DNA of 61,338 nt. Origin: Hyphomicrobiales bacterium (GTDB lineage: Bacteria; Pseudomonadota; Alphaproteobacteria; Rhizobiales; NORP267). The notes below the pieces were generated by a model. That model made no database searches, was not told the DNA's origin, and was given only the letters and a program-made list of their open reading frames with translations. The stretch lies in the NCBI GenBank assembly GCA_021775855.1, contig JAJFGZ010000052.1:1-61338 (forward strand), in the 5' to 3' direction. Made by a program: the position numbers and the translations under genes. Of this stretch, positions 30,128-38,138 are shown one piece after another (the first letter of the stretch is position 1; the number at the start of each line of letters is the position of its first letter).

Positions 30128-30138
30128 TTCTAATATAC
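30128..30138 (-). promoter_or_regulatory. sulfur-regulon element, FadL promoter
   Basis: TTCTAATATAC matches the 11-base element at 10 of 11 positions. It lies 123 bases upstream of the FadL-like gene on the minus strand; read in that direction it contains a -10-like TATATT, as at the lipS1 copy. Confidence 0.6.
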
Positions 30139-30213
30139 AATTTTTCTAGTTGCAATTATGCAACAGACATGGGCAAAACTGCGCTATTGCGGCTACAGAG
30201 GTCTTCAGACAAC

Positions 30214-30244
30214 AAAAAACCGGACCCTCAAGAAGAAGGCCCGG
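30214..30244 (-). terminator. intrinsic terminator of tusA
   Basis: CCGGACC (30220-30226) and GGCCCGG (30238-30244) pair with one mismatch; on the minus strand a run of six T (complement of 30214-30219) follows. It lies 59 bases after the tusA stop. Confidence 0.65.
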
Positions 30245-30302
30245 CCGAAAATTTACTGCTATCGTTCAGAGAAATTTCTGCCTTTTGGCAGGAAGGATCC
30301 GA

Positions 30303-30530
30303 TCAGGCGACGCGCTTGATGCTGAAATTATAGATATCGCCGTCCTGGTTGGAGGCCACCAGTTCATTTCCTGTCTGGCGGCAGAATGCCGCAAAATCGG
30401 CCACGGATCCAGGATCGGTCGCCTGAATTTCAAGAATTTCACCTTCTGGAACATCCTTCAGTGCTTTTTTGGCTTTAAGGATAGGTAGCGGGCAGTTGAG
30501 CCCTTTTGCGTCTAACATGTGATCTGGCAT
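30303..30530 (-). CDS. tusA: sulfur-carrier protein TusA
   Basis: A 75-residue TusA. The motif NCPLPILKAKKAL carries the persulfide-bearing Cys at about 13 in the invariant C-P-x-P helix start. TusA carries sulfane sulfur in the cytoplasm; in sulfur oxidisers it delivers sulfur toward the sHdr or Dsr systems. It follows the dsrE2 gene by 39 bases in one operon and a terminator follows it. The operon promoter has an exact copy of the regulon element at 31117. Confidence 0.95.
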   Translation of the reverse strand: MPDHMLDAKGLNCPLPILKAKKALKDVPEGEILEIQATDPGSVADFAAFCRQTGNELVASNQDGDIYNFSIKRVA

Positions 30531-30569
30531 GGAATACCTCGTATGCGCTCGGTTTTTCTGGGTGTGGGT

Positions 30570-31076
30570 TTAGATAAACAGGTTGATGTCGGATTGGGTG
30601 GCAGCTTCCATATAGGTTGCCGCGCCGCCCAGTTCCGGACCATCGACCATGTCGTCAAGCGAATATTCGAACAGGTCCATGGTCATCTGACAGGCGATCA
30701 TCCGGACATCCATGTCGATCGCGGCCTCGCGCAAATCCTCGATCGAAGCGACGCCCTTCTTGGCCATCAGATTCTTCATCATTTTCCCACAGGCGGCGTC
30801 GACACCAGGGATCATGGAGGCGGCATTCGGCAGGCCCATATGCATGCCCATCATCGGCATTTTCATGGCGGCATTGCCGAGCGCGGTAAATTCAAGATTG
30901 AGTTTTTTGAGGAGAAGCGGCAAACCATAGAACGTAAAAAACATCGTGGTTTTGACATCCATCGCCGCCGCGGTGGTTGCCAAAATAAACGGAGGATAAG
31001 CCCAGTCCAGAGAGCCCTTTGTCACGATAATTGACATGCTCTTGGCGTTTTCCAATGCTGCATCCGATGCGGCCAT
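30570..31076 (-). CDS. dsrE2: DsrE2-type sulfurtransferase
   Basis: A 168-residue DsrE/F-fold protein. SMSIIVTKGSLDWAYPPFIL starts the fold, followed by a helix ALAATTAAAMD-like region and MFFTFYGLPLLL. The conserved Cys (about 129) is in MIACQMTMDLFEYS, and a second Cys is at about 96. In sulfur oxidisers dsrE2 sits next to tusA and is probably a membrane-associated sulfur carrier; the Met-rich segment MKMPMMGMHMG (about 71-81) is usual for the group. An exact TTCTAATATAA element (reverse strand) lies upstream. Confidence 0.9.
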   Translation of the reverse strand: MAASDAALENAKSMSIIVTKGSLDWAYPPFILATTAAAMDVKTTMFFTFYGLPLLLKKLNLEFTALGNAAMKMPMMGMHMGLPNAASMIPGVDAACGKMMKNLMAKKGVASIEDLREAAIDMDVRMIACQMTMDLFEYSLDDMVDGPELGGAATYMEAATQSDINLFI

Positions 31077-31116
31077 AACATTCCCCTTGAAATTCTATTT
31101 GTCTTTTCGCTGTTTA

Positions 31117-31127
31117 TTATATTAGAA
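31117..31127 (-). promoter_or_regulatory. sulfur-regulon element, dsrE2-tusA promoter
   Basis: TTATATTAGAA on the plus strand is the exact reverse complement of TTCTAATATAA. It is 41 bases upstream of the dsrE2 start, with the embedded TAATAT facing the gene. It could also affect the divergent acuC-like gene at 31238. Confidence 0.7.
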
Positions 31128-31237
31128 CAAATGAATACTATGTCATCCCTAACGTCAAGGAATTTTGCTCACGTTTTCGTTAACAAGCGTTGGGCGAACG
31201 TGTTTAAAATACACTGTTCAGGCACCAGATCCCAGTC

Positions 31238-32344
31238 ATGAAAACCAAGGGAATCCTCGTCAGCGCCGCCATATATCGCGAAGCCGGGTATAGCACAAGC
31301 CACCCGCTGGCCATTCAACGGGTCGCACCCGTTATGGACCTTTGCAACGAGCTGGGCTGGATCGACGGGGGCAATTACGTGGAATGCCCGCAGGCCAGCT
31401 TCGAGCAGCTGATCAGGTTTCATTCGGTCGATTATGTCAGGGCAATTCAGGACGCCGAGCGCGCCGGAATGGTCAGTTCCGATCACCGAAAACGCTTTAA
31501 TTTCGGGACCATGGAGAATCCTTTCTTTCCAGGCCTCTATCTGCGCGCGTCGACATCGGTCGGGGGATCGATCAGGGCCGCCGAGCTGGCGGCTGAGGGC
31601 CGGGTCGCCTACCACCCATCTGGCGGTACTCACCATGGCATGCCCGACCGGGCGAGTGGGTTCTGCTATTTCAACGACGTGGTTTTTGCCATCATCACCC
31701 TGCTCGATCTCGGGTGTGACCGGGTTCTGTACGTGGACCTCGATGCCCACCATGGCGATGGCGTCGAGGCGGCGTTTGAAGCAGACAAACGGGTTTTCAC
31801 GATCTCCGTTCACGAAGAGAAAAAGTGGCCCCATACCGGAAAACTGGGTGACCGGGGGTGTGGACAAGCCCGTAATTTGCCTGTGCCGGCTGGATTCAGT
31901 GATTCGGAACTGGCCTTTCTTATGGATGAAGCTGTTCTTCCGCTTGGCCGGGGATTTGCGCCCGACGCGGTCGTTGTCACCTGCGGTGCCGACGGTCTCG
32001 ATGGCGACCCGCTGTCTTCAATGAAGTTGAGCAACACGGCTTTATGGAACGCCGTCGACCGGTTGGCGGAATTGTCCGCCAGCACGGTGATCGTTGGTGG
32101 CGGTGGCTACAACCCCTGGCTCGTGGCGCGCTGCTGGACCGGCTTGTGGGCCCGCCTGGCCGGGTTTTCTGTTCCCGAAATATTGCCGGAACCTGCGCAA
32201 TCCATTCTCGCGAAGCTGGAATGCGATCTTGTCGACGAAGACGAAGTGTTGCCCGCTTGGACCAACCGCCTTGCAGACCCGCTCAACGAAGGCCGCGTCC
32301 GGGAGCAGGTAAAGACGATCGCTTCAACTGTCTTGGCCCCTTGA
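31238..32344 (+). CDS. histone deacetylase-like amidohydrolase (AcuC/APAH class)
   Basis: A 368-residue member of the arginase-deacetylase fold. HHGMPDRASGFCYFNDV (from about 132) contains the tandem His pair and the channel residues, VDLDAHHGDGVE (from about 166) provides the zinc-binding Asp and His, and CGADGLDGDPL supplies the second zinc Asp. Such enzymes remove acetyl groups from polyamines, acetoin-pathway enzymes or lysines. It lies between the dsrE2-tusA and lipS1 promoters. A role in sulfur metabolism is not evident, but the location is curious because it faces the dsrE2 operator. Confidence 0.9.
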   Translation: MKTKGILVSAAIYREAGYSTSHPLAIQRVAPVMDLCNELGWIDGGNYVECPQASFEQLIRFHSVDYVRAIQDAERAGMVSSDHRKRFNFGTMENPFFPGLYLRASTSVGGSIRAAELAAEGRVAYHPSGGTHHGMPDRASGFCYFNDVVFAIITLLDLGCDRVLYVDLDAHHGDGVEAAFEADKRVFTISVHEEKKWPHTGKLGDRGCGQARNLPVPAGFSDSELAFLMDEAVLPLGRGFAPDAVVVTCGADGLDGDPLSSMKLSNTALWNAVDRLAELSASTVIVGGGGYNPWLVARCWTGLWARLAGFSVPEILPEPAQSILAKLECDLVDEDEVLPAWTNRLADPLNEGRVREQVKTIASTVLAP

Positions 32345-32393
32345 ACTTGCGCCGAGCGACTTTACCGTTGAAACTTGATCGACATCCTGTCAT

Positions 32394-32404
32394 TTATATT
32401 AGAA
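32394..32404 (+). promoter_or_regulatory. sulfur-regulon element, lipS1 promoter
   Basis: TTATATTAGAA, an exact (reverse-oriented) copy of the 11-base element, ends 7 bases before the first possible lipS1 ATG at 32412. It overlaps a -10-like TATATT, so the transcript would have almost no leader unless the start is the ATG at 32427. Confidence 0.7.
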
Positions 32405-32411
32405 AATTCGA

Positions 32412-33464
32412 ATGAATGGATTATCAATGAGCTGGCTGGACGCGATTGGGGGTATCGAGGAGCTGGAGGACGCGCCGCTGGACGCAGGCCTGGTCGCGCA
32501 GTTCGAGCGCCACGCCAGAGCCGACGCGATGCGTCCGATCCGGTTTTCCACCCCGACGTTCAAGGAATATTCAAGTTCTGAGTTGAGCGGTTGCGGCAAA
32601 AACAGCTTCCCGGCTTTCTCTATTACCGCCGGCGGCTGCGCCCTGAATTGCGACCATTGCCAGAAAAAAATTCTGGAACCGATGATCCCGGCAACCAACC
32701 CGGGCATGCTCGACCGAAAGGTCCGCGACCTGATCATGTTGCAGGGATTGCAGGGGTTTCTGCTCTCCGGCGGGTCCAACCGGCACAACGAAATCCAGTA
32801 CGAGCGATACATGCCCGTTGTCGAAGGCCTGAAGCGGGATTTCCCCAACCTCAAGATCGCAATCCACACAGCCCTGTTGGACGAGGAACACGCCCGCTCG
32901 ATGGAATCGGCCGGCGTCGATACCGCCATGATGGATGTCATCGGGGCCGAAGAGACGATTAAACAGGTCTACCATCTGGACCGCCCGGTGGATGATTTCG
33001 AGAAAACCCTGGCCGCGCTTTGTTCGACCGGCATGGAAATCGTCCCGCATATCGTGGTCGGTCTGCATTACGGTGAAATTCTGGGCGAGGCCAACGCGCT
33101 GGATATCGTCTCGCGCCACGCCATTCATTCCCTGGTGCTGGTAGTGATCATGCCATTTTACGCCAAGGACGGCACTTTCAAGACGCCCGAGACTGGCGAT
33201 GTGGGCAGGATTTTCGCCGAGGCCAGGGGCCGTATTCCAGACCGCCAGGTTCTGCTCGGATGCGCCCGCCCGCCTGGTATGCACAAGCGCGTCACCGATA
33301 CCTACGCCGTGATGGCCGGGCTCGACGGTATCGCTTTTCCGGCCGATGGCGCGGTCGCTGTGGCCGAAGCGATTGGTCGCCCCTACCATCAGGAACATGC
33401 CTGCTGTTCGATCAAGATCGGCGGCGAGATCACAACCGAACTCACAAAAACCTGTGCCGCATGA
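32412..33464 (+). CDS. lipS1: radical SAM lipoate synthase component LipS1
   Basis: A 350-residue radical SAM protein. The cluster motif is GGCALNCDHC with Cys 76, 80 and 83 (C-x3-C-x2-C), and LLSGGSNRHNEIQYERYMP follows as the SAM-binding region. A conserved Cys at about 61 (SGCGKN) and the C-terminal HACCSIKIGGE may hold an auxiliary cluster. LipS1 and LipS2 together insert sulfur to make lipoate on a carrier protein. It heads an operon with the flavoprotein, lipS2 and a lipoate ligase. The start is 32412 or, given the upstream operator, 32427. Confidence 0.88.
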   Translation: MNGLSMSWLDAIGGIEELEDAPLDAGLVAQFERHARADAMRPIRFSTPTFKEYSSSELSGCGKNSFPAFSITAGGCALNCDHCQKKILEPMIPATNPGMLDRKVRDLIMLQGLQGFLLSGGSNRHNEIQYERYMPVVEGLKRDFPNLKIAIHTALLDEEHARSMESAGVDTAMMDVIGAEETIKQVYHLDRPVDDFEKTLAALCSTGMEIVPHIVVGLHYGEILGEANALDIVSRHAIHSLVLVVIMPFYAKDGTFKTPETGDVGRIFAEARGRIPDRQVLLGCARPPGMHKRVTDTYAVMAGLDGIAFPADGAVAVAEAIGRPYHQEHACCSIKIGGEITTELTKTCAA

Positions 33465-34531
33465 GTGACCCGGCCCATACCGACGTCGTTATCGTCGGGC
33501 TCGGGCCTGCTGGCGCCTGTGCGGCGCGCAAGGCCGCCGAAGCCGGCCTGTCGGTGGTGGCGATCGAGAAAAAGGCAGAAGCGGGTACGCCGGTTCAGTG
33601 CGCCGAATTCGTGCCCGCCATGGTCGGCATTGAAGTCGCCGATTTATCAGAAACCTGCCTTCAGAATATCGATTCGATGATGACGTTTGTCGAGAGCGAC
33701 GCGCCAGACATGATGGAAAATTTTCCCGGCCAGATGATCGACCGCCGGGCCTTTGACCGCCAATTGGTCGAGGCGGCAATCGCCACGGGCGTGGATTGCC
33801 TGTTCGGGGTCGCCTTAAAATCGGTATCGCCCGAAGGAGAACTTGTCCTCAACGATGGCCGCACCTTGAAGGCCAAAGTGATCATCGGTGCCGACGGGCC
33901 AAAATCGCGGATCGGCGCGGCGATCGGGCGGACAAATACCGAGCTGGTGGAGACCCGGCAAATCGCAGTCCCGCTGTTCAAGCCCCATACGGCGACCGAC
34001 ATTTTCCTGTCCGCTGATATTGCCGGCGGGTACGGCTGGCTGTTCCCGAAAGGGGATACTGCCAATCTCGGCCTTGGCGTGGAGGCCCGGCAAAAGGACA
34101 GATTGAAACCGTTGCTGGAGGCGCTGCACCGCGATCTGGTAGACGCGGGCCGTGTCGGCGAAAAAATTCTCTACCATACCGGCGGGGCTATACCCGTTGG
34201 TGGGATGCTTGACCCCGTTGGCCGTCTTGGCGGAGCCGCGGTGCTGCTGGCCGGCGACGCGGCGGGCCTGACCAACCCCGTCACCGGCGCCGGAATCAAC
34301 GCCGCAATATTGTCCGGCAACCGGGCGGGCGAATATTCCAGTCTCTGGCTACAGGGCGACGGCGACGCGCTGGATGATTATCGGGAAGAACTCGAAGACC
34401 TGTTCAAGCCCGGGTTGGACAGGGCCTGCAAACGGCGTCAAAATATATTGCAAGCATTTCGGCGCGATTCTCCTACAGGTGAGGAATTGCGCAACAACTG
34501 GATCGCCTACCCGGAATACTGGGCCGCTTAG
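33461..34531 (+). CDS. lipT: geranylgeranyl reductase-like flavoprotein (LipT type)
   Basis: A 356-residue FAD protein with VIVGLGPAGACAARKAAEAG (about 10-29) as dinucleotide fold and VLLAGDAAGLTNPVTGAGINAA as the GD motif of the geranylgeranyl reductase group. In sHdr/lipoate gene clusters a flavoprotein of this type (called LipT) accompanies lipS1 and lipS2 and is thought to supply electrons. The ATG overlaps the lipS1 stop in ATGA, showing translational coupling. I rely on context for the name; the reaction is unproven. Confidence 0.75.
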   Translation: MSDPAHTDVVIVGLGPAGACAARKAAEAGLSVVAIEKKAEAGTPVQCAEFVPAMVGIEVADLSETCLQNIDSMMTFVESDAPDMMENFPGQMIDRRAFDRQLVEAAIATGVDCLFGVALKSVSPEGELVLNDGRTLKAKVIIGADGPKSRIGAAIGRTNTELVETRQIAVPLFKPHTATDIFLSADIAGGYGWLFPKGDTANLGLGVEARQKDRLKPLLEALHRDLVDAGRVGEKILYHTGGAIPVGGMLDPVGRLGGAAVLLAGDAAGLTNPVTGAGINAAILSGNRAGEYSSLWLQGDGDALDDYREELEDLFKPGLDRACKRRQNILQAFRRDSPTGEELRNNWIAYPEYWAA

Positions 34532-34546
34532 AGGAGACCATGCCGC

Positions 34547-35845
34547 ATGTCGTGTGTAAAATCTGAAAATGCCGCACCAGCGGAGACCGGCGTTGGTGGG
34601 CTGGACCATAACCCGGCCGCGCTGATGGAACCGCGCGTGCCAGGCAAGATCGACCGTGACCTGAAAAACGGCGGCCGCGTCAAGCAGAACGACGTCGCGC
34701 CCAAGGGCGTTTACCTGCCGAACAACAACATCATGACCCCGCACATGCGCTCGCCTGAATACGTGCAGCTATCGACGGCGGCTTCCATCACGCTCGGCAT
34801 CATGAACGGCAAGATGCACCGTTGCGCCTGTACAAGGTGCCTCAACCTGCTGCTCACCTACCCCGAAGGCTGCCGCGCCAATTGCGCCTATTGCGGCCTG
34901 GCGCGCCACCGCGAGGCCGACCGCGATTACGCCGACCGGAATTTCATCCGCGTTGACTGGCCGGCGGTCCCCATGGACCAGATCATTGATATTGTGGCCA
35001 AGGATCCGGAAAATTCGCCGTTCCACCGGATGTGCATTTCCATGATCACCCACCCGCGTTCGGATAAGGATACGGTGACGGTTCTGAAAAACTGGACCGA
35101 CCGGATCGACCCGGACGCGATTCCGGTATCCATCCTCTCCAACCCGACCACCATGACCCGGGGCGACGTCAAAGTTCTGAAAGATCTCGGCGCGGATATA
35201 TTCACCTGCGCCATCGATGCGGCGACCCCGGAGATATTCGACCGCACCCGGGGCAGCGGTGTCCAGTCGCCCCACACGTGGAAAAAATACTGGGAAATCC
35301 TGATGGACGCCCGCGATATTTTCGGGCCCCAGAAATTCGGCGCGCACATCATCGTCGGCATGGGCGAGACCGAGTATGATTCCCTGAATCTGGTCCAACA
35401 GCTGGTCGATATCGGCGGCCACAGCCACATGTTCTGTTTCTTCCCCGAGCAGGGCTCTCTCATGGATCATTTGCCGGCCACCCCGCGCGACCAGTGGCGC
35501 CGGGTTCAGCTTGGCCGCTATCTGATCGATTATGGCGGGCGGCGGGTGGACGACATGACGTTCGATGACGCCGGCCGGGTCACCGATTTCGGCATCCCGC
35601 AATCCGAGTTGGACATGACAATCGATTCGGGCATCGCGTTCCGCACTTCCGGCTGCCCCGGAAAATTCGCCGACGATATTTCGGCTTGCGACCGGCCTTA
35701 CGGCGATTCGCCGCCGAGCAATATCGCCAGCTATCCGTTCCAGCCCGAGGCTGTCGATATCCGCAAGATCCGCCAACAGCTCGATATGGAACGCCCCGGC
35801 GAGACCTACGAAGAGGGCGATGACCTGGAATTGGTGGATGGCTAA
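34547..35845 (+). CDS. lipS2: radical SAM lipoate synthase component LipS2
   Basis: A 432-residue radical SAM protein. It has two Cys groups: CACTRC (Cys 93, 95, 98) probably binds the auxiliary cluster, and GCRANCAYCGLA (Cys 109, 113, 116) is the C-x3-C-x2-C radical SAM site. GAHIIVGMGETEYDSLN is a typical SAM-binding block. With LipS1 it completes lipoate on the carrier LbpA. The C-terminal 60 residues carry further Cys (TSGCPGKF, ACDRPYG). It overlaps by 8 bases the lipoate ligase gene. Confidence 0.88.
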   Translation: MSCVKSENAAPAETGVGGLDHNPAALMEPRVPGKIDRDLKNGGRVKQNDVAPKGVYLPNNNIMTPHMRSPEYVQLSTAASITLGIMNGKMHRCACTRCLNLLLTYPEGCRANCAYCGLARHREADRDYADRNFIRVDWPAVPMDQIIDIVAKDPENSPFHRMCISMITHPRSDKDTVTVLKNWTDRIDPDAIPVSILSNPTTMTRGDVKVLKDLGADIFTCAIDAATPEIFDRTRGSGVQSPHTWKKYWEILMDARDIFGPQKFGAHIIVGMGETEYDSLNLVQQLVDIGGHSHMFCFFPEQGSLMDHLPATPRDQWRRVQLGRYLIDYGGRRVDDMTFDDAGRVTDFGIPQSELDMTIDSGIAFRTSGCPGKFADDISACDRPYGDSPPSNIASYPFQPEAVDIRKIRQQLDMERPGETYEEGDDLELVDG

Positions 35846-36905
35846 ACAATTCCGGGTGATCGACACCGGCATCCGCGATGGTCGCGAACAGATCGCTTTC
35901 GATCAGGCATTGATCGATCTCCACCGCGAAGGTGCGGTCCCTGATACCATCCGCTTTCTGCAATTCCCGCCAACAGCCCTGATCGGCCGCCACCAGGCAC
36001 TCAGCCAGGAACTGAAACTCGACTATTGCCGGGAAAACAATATCCGCACGGTGCGGCGCATCACCGGCGGCGGCGCGCTTTATTTCGACGAGGGCCAGCT
36101 AGGTTGGGAACTTGTGTTTGACCGCGCCACGCTCGGCACCGGAGACCTTGGCGGTTTGGCCAGCATGATCGGTGAAGCGGCTTCATTGGGCTTGCGCAAC
36201 CTCGGCGTGGACGCCCTGTACCGCGCGCCCAACGATGTCGAGGTGGGGGGGAGAAAAATATCCGGCGGTGGCGGGTTTTTTGATGGCAATACATTGTTTT
36301 ATCAAGGCACTGTGCTGGTCGATATGGACCCCGCCGACATGATCGCGACCCTGAATATCCCCGATCCGGCACTCGCCAGTCAGTTCACCGAGGCCGCCGC
36401 CCAGCGCATCGTCACAATCAAGGAACTGCTGGGAACCGCTCCGGATATGGCAGCAATCAAGCAGGGATTGTTGGCGGGTTTTGCCGAGAGCTTCGGGATC
36501 GAACTCATTGCGGGGGATATTACAGCGCGCGAGGAGGCCGAGACCAGAAAACTGTTCGACGAGGAAATCGGCACCGACGCATTCGTCGCCGAGATCGATA
36601 ACCCGGCCAATGCCACCGGCATCTTGACCGGGACCCATGCCGCGAAAGGCGGCCGGATCGAGGTGCATGTTCGATTGGAAGGCGCCAGCCAGGATCGCTT
36701 CCGCGAAGTCCTGATCACCGGAGATTTCTTTGTCGCGCCGCCGCGCACCGTGTTTGATCTGGAGGCAGCGCTGCGAGGAACCTCTGTGCACGATGTTGGC
36801 AAGACGATCGAAAATTTTTTTTCAGGAGCAGAAATCGGCCTGATGAGCGTCTCGCCGGAGGATTTCGTGACAGCGATCGGACCGGCGATCAAAGCCGCCG
36901 GATAA
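35838..36905 (+). CDS. lipoate-protein ligase, sLpl(AB) type
   Basis: A 355-residue LplA-type ligase with fused large N-terminal and C-terminal domains. RRITGGGALYFDE (about 73-85) is the lipoate-binding loop, and VGGRKISGGGG has the catalytic Lys (about 140). It activates lipoate or octanoate and attaches it to LbpA at 44425. ATG 35838 lies inside the lipS2 end. Ligases of this kind are specific for LbpA rather than for the housekeeping lipoyl domains. The residue count is typical of the two-domain form. Confidence 0.88.
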   Translation: MAKQFRVIDTGIRDGREQIAFDQALIDLHREGAVPDTIRFLQFPPTALIGRHQALSQELKLDYCRENNIRTVRRITGGGALYFDEGQLGWELVFDRATLGTGDLGGLASMIGEAASLGLRNLGVDALYRAPNDVEVGGRKISGGGGFFDGNTLFYQGTVLVDMDPADMIATLNIPDPALASQFTEAAAQRIVTIKELLGTAPDMAAIKQGLLAGFAESFGIELIAGDITAREEAETRKLFDEEIGTDAFVAEIDNPANATGILTGTHAAKGGRIEVHVRLEGASQDRFREVLITGDFFVAPPRTVFDLEAALRGTSVHDVGKTIENFFSGAEIGLMSVSPEDFVTAIGPAIKAAG

Positions 36906-36912
36906 TTATTCG

Positions 36913-37608
36913 ATGCAATCCCTCACCATCATCCAGCACACGTCGGCGGACTATCTCGGCCTGATGGAAGACCATTTCGAAGGCCGCCTGATTCGCTTCA
37001 ATTACACCCGGCCCTTTACGGAAGGGGGGCTTGTTCCTGAATTCGATACGATCGGCGACGGGCTGGTATTGCTCGGCGGCGGGCCATGGGGCAGCGCCGG
37101 CGGACGTGATGTGCCAACCCTCGACGAGGAAGTGCGTCTGGCGCGCGCCTGTCTGATGCACGAAACGCCAATTCTTGGCATCGGATTGGGCGCCCAAATT
37201 CTGGCGATCGCCGCTGAAGGCAGGTCAGAACCCGCAGACCTTGATTTTAGTGTGGGCTACGCAACCCGCACCGGAGAGGAAGCCCTGAACGGCTATCTGC
37301 CAGAGCGCTTTCCCCACGTCTGCTATATGCGCGATCGTCCCGTTCCACCCGACTATGCCGATATCCTCGCAGTTGATGAAAAAAGTCATCCGGCGATATT
37401 TCAGATCGGCAAATCCGCCTTCGGATTTACCGGGCACCCAGGGTTTAAACTGGGGATGGCCGAAGACCTGATCATGGAATTCGAGGAGGCCCCGGCCGAT
37501 ACCCGCCTGGCTTTTGATAAATTGCGCAAGGTCCGTACAGAAATTGAAGATGCGCTGGTGCCCACCATGACGGGTCTGATACAATTGACCGGCCTGATGC
37601 GAAGGTAA
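36913..37608 (+). CDS. class I glutamine amidotransferase-like protein without catalytic Cys
   Basis: A 231-residue protein with the class I GATase fold. LVLLGGGPWGS matches the oxyanion strand. Where active enzymes have the nucleophile Cys in the elbow GICLG, this one reads GIGLGAQILA, with Gly at 91. The second catalytic block FHPE reads GHPGF (His 175, Gly 177), so both Cys and Glu are lost. Such genes occur in sHdr-LbpA clusters. Here it is probably a non-hydrolytic binding or scaffold protein in the lipoate/sHdr pathway. It is in the lip operon, 7 bases after the ligase. Confidence 0.85.
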   Translation: MQSLTIIQHTSADYLGLMEDHFEGRLIRFNYTRPFTEGGLVPEFDTIGDGLVLLGGGPWGSAGGRDVPTLDEEVRLARACLMHETPILGIGLGAQILAIAAEGRSEPADLDFSVGYATRTGEEALNGYLPERFPHVCYMRDRPVPPDYADILAVDEKSHPAIFQIGKSAFGFTGHPGFKLGMAEDLIMEFEEAPADTRLAFDKLRKVRTEIEDALVPTMTGLIQLTGLMRR

Positions 37609-37674
37609 ACAGGTTTGTTGAAACCGGACGAAGCCGATGCCGGAGATATTTTTCACTTCTGGCGATTGCCTACT

Positions 37675-37693
37675 TTAGAAAGTTCTAATATAA
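37675..37693 (+). promoter_or_regulatory. sulfur-regulon element, dsrE-shdr promoter
   Basis: TTCTAATATAA (37683-37693) is an exact copy. It is extended into a perfect palindrome, TTAGAA-AG-TTCTAA (37675-37688), that overlaps a -10-like TAATAT 48 bases before the dsrE start. It is the clearest operator of the set. Confidence 0.75.
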
Positions 37694-37738
37694 AGGTGTC
37701 TGTGTTAAGATGCAGAATCCAAAGGTGAGGACGAGGCA

Positions 37739-38116
37739 TTGGCTGAAAAACTTATAATTGTAATGGCAAACTCGGACCCGCGTAACGGCGAGGAGCTGGG
37801 CGCGCCGATTTTCCAGGCATCTGTTGCTGCCGCAATGGAATACGAAGTCGATGTCATCTGCACCGCAACGTCGGGACGTCTGATGAAAAAAGGCGTTGCC
37901 GAGAATCTTGTTGTCAAAGAAGGGTCTCCCAAGACCGTCTACGACTTCATCAAGGATGCCCACGAAGCCGGGGTCAAATTCTATTGCTGCTCCCCAAATC
38001 TCGATCTTTTCGACATGACTACCGACGACCTTATTCCTGAATGCGCCGGGATTGTTGGCGGCGCGCACTTGATCGAAGAAGTAATGGAAGAAGATTGCAA
38101 GGTTCTGACTTACTGA
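37739..38116 (+). CDS. DsrE-family sulfurtransferase (DsrE3-like)
   Basis: A 125-residue DsrE-fold protein with two adjacent Cys (about 83-84) in VKFYCCSPNLDLF; one is probably the sulfur-carrying Cys. MAEKLIIVMANSDP is the first strand. The start is a TTG at 37739, supported by a strong AGGTGAGGACGAGG stretch and by the natural N-terminus; the first ATG, at 37763, would remove the first strand. It opens the shdr operon, 22 bases before shdrC1, and is expected to exchange sulfur with TusA. Confidence 0.88.
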   Translation: MAEKLIIVMANSDPRNGEELGAPIFQASVAAAMEYEVDVICTATSGRLMKKGVAENLVVKEGSPKTVYDFIKDAHEAGVKFYCCSPNLDLFDMTTDDLIPECAGIVGGAHLIEEVMEEDCKVLTY

Positions 38117-38138
38117 GACGGTTTGAGGGGAAAATCGC

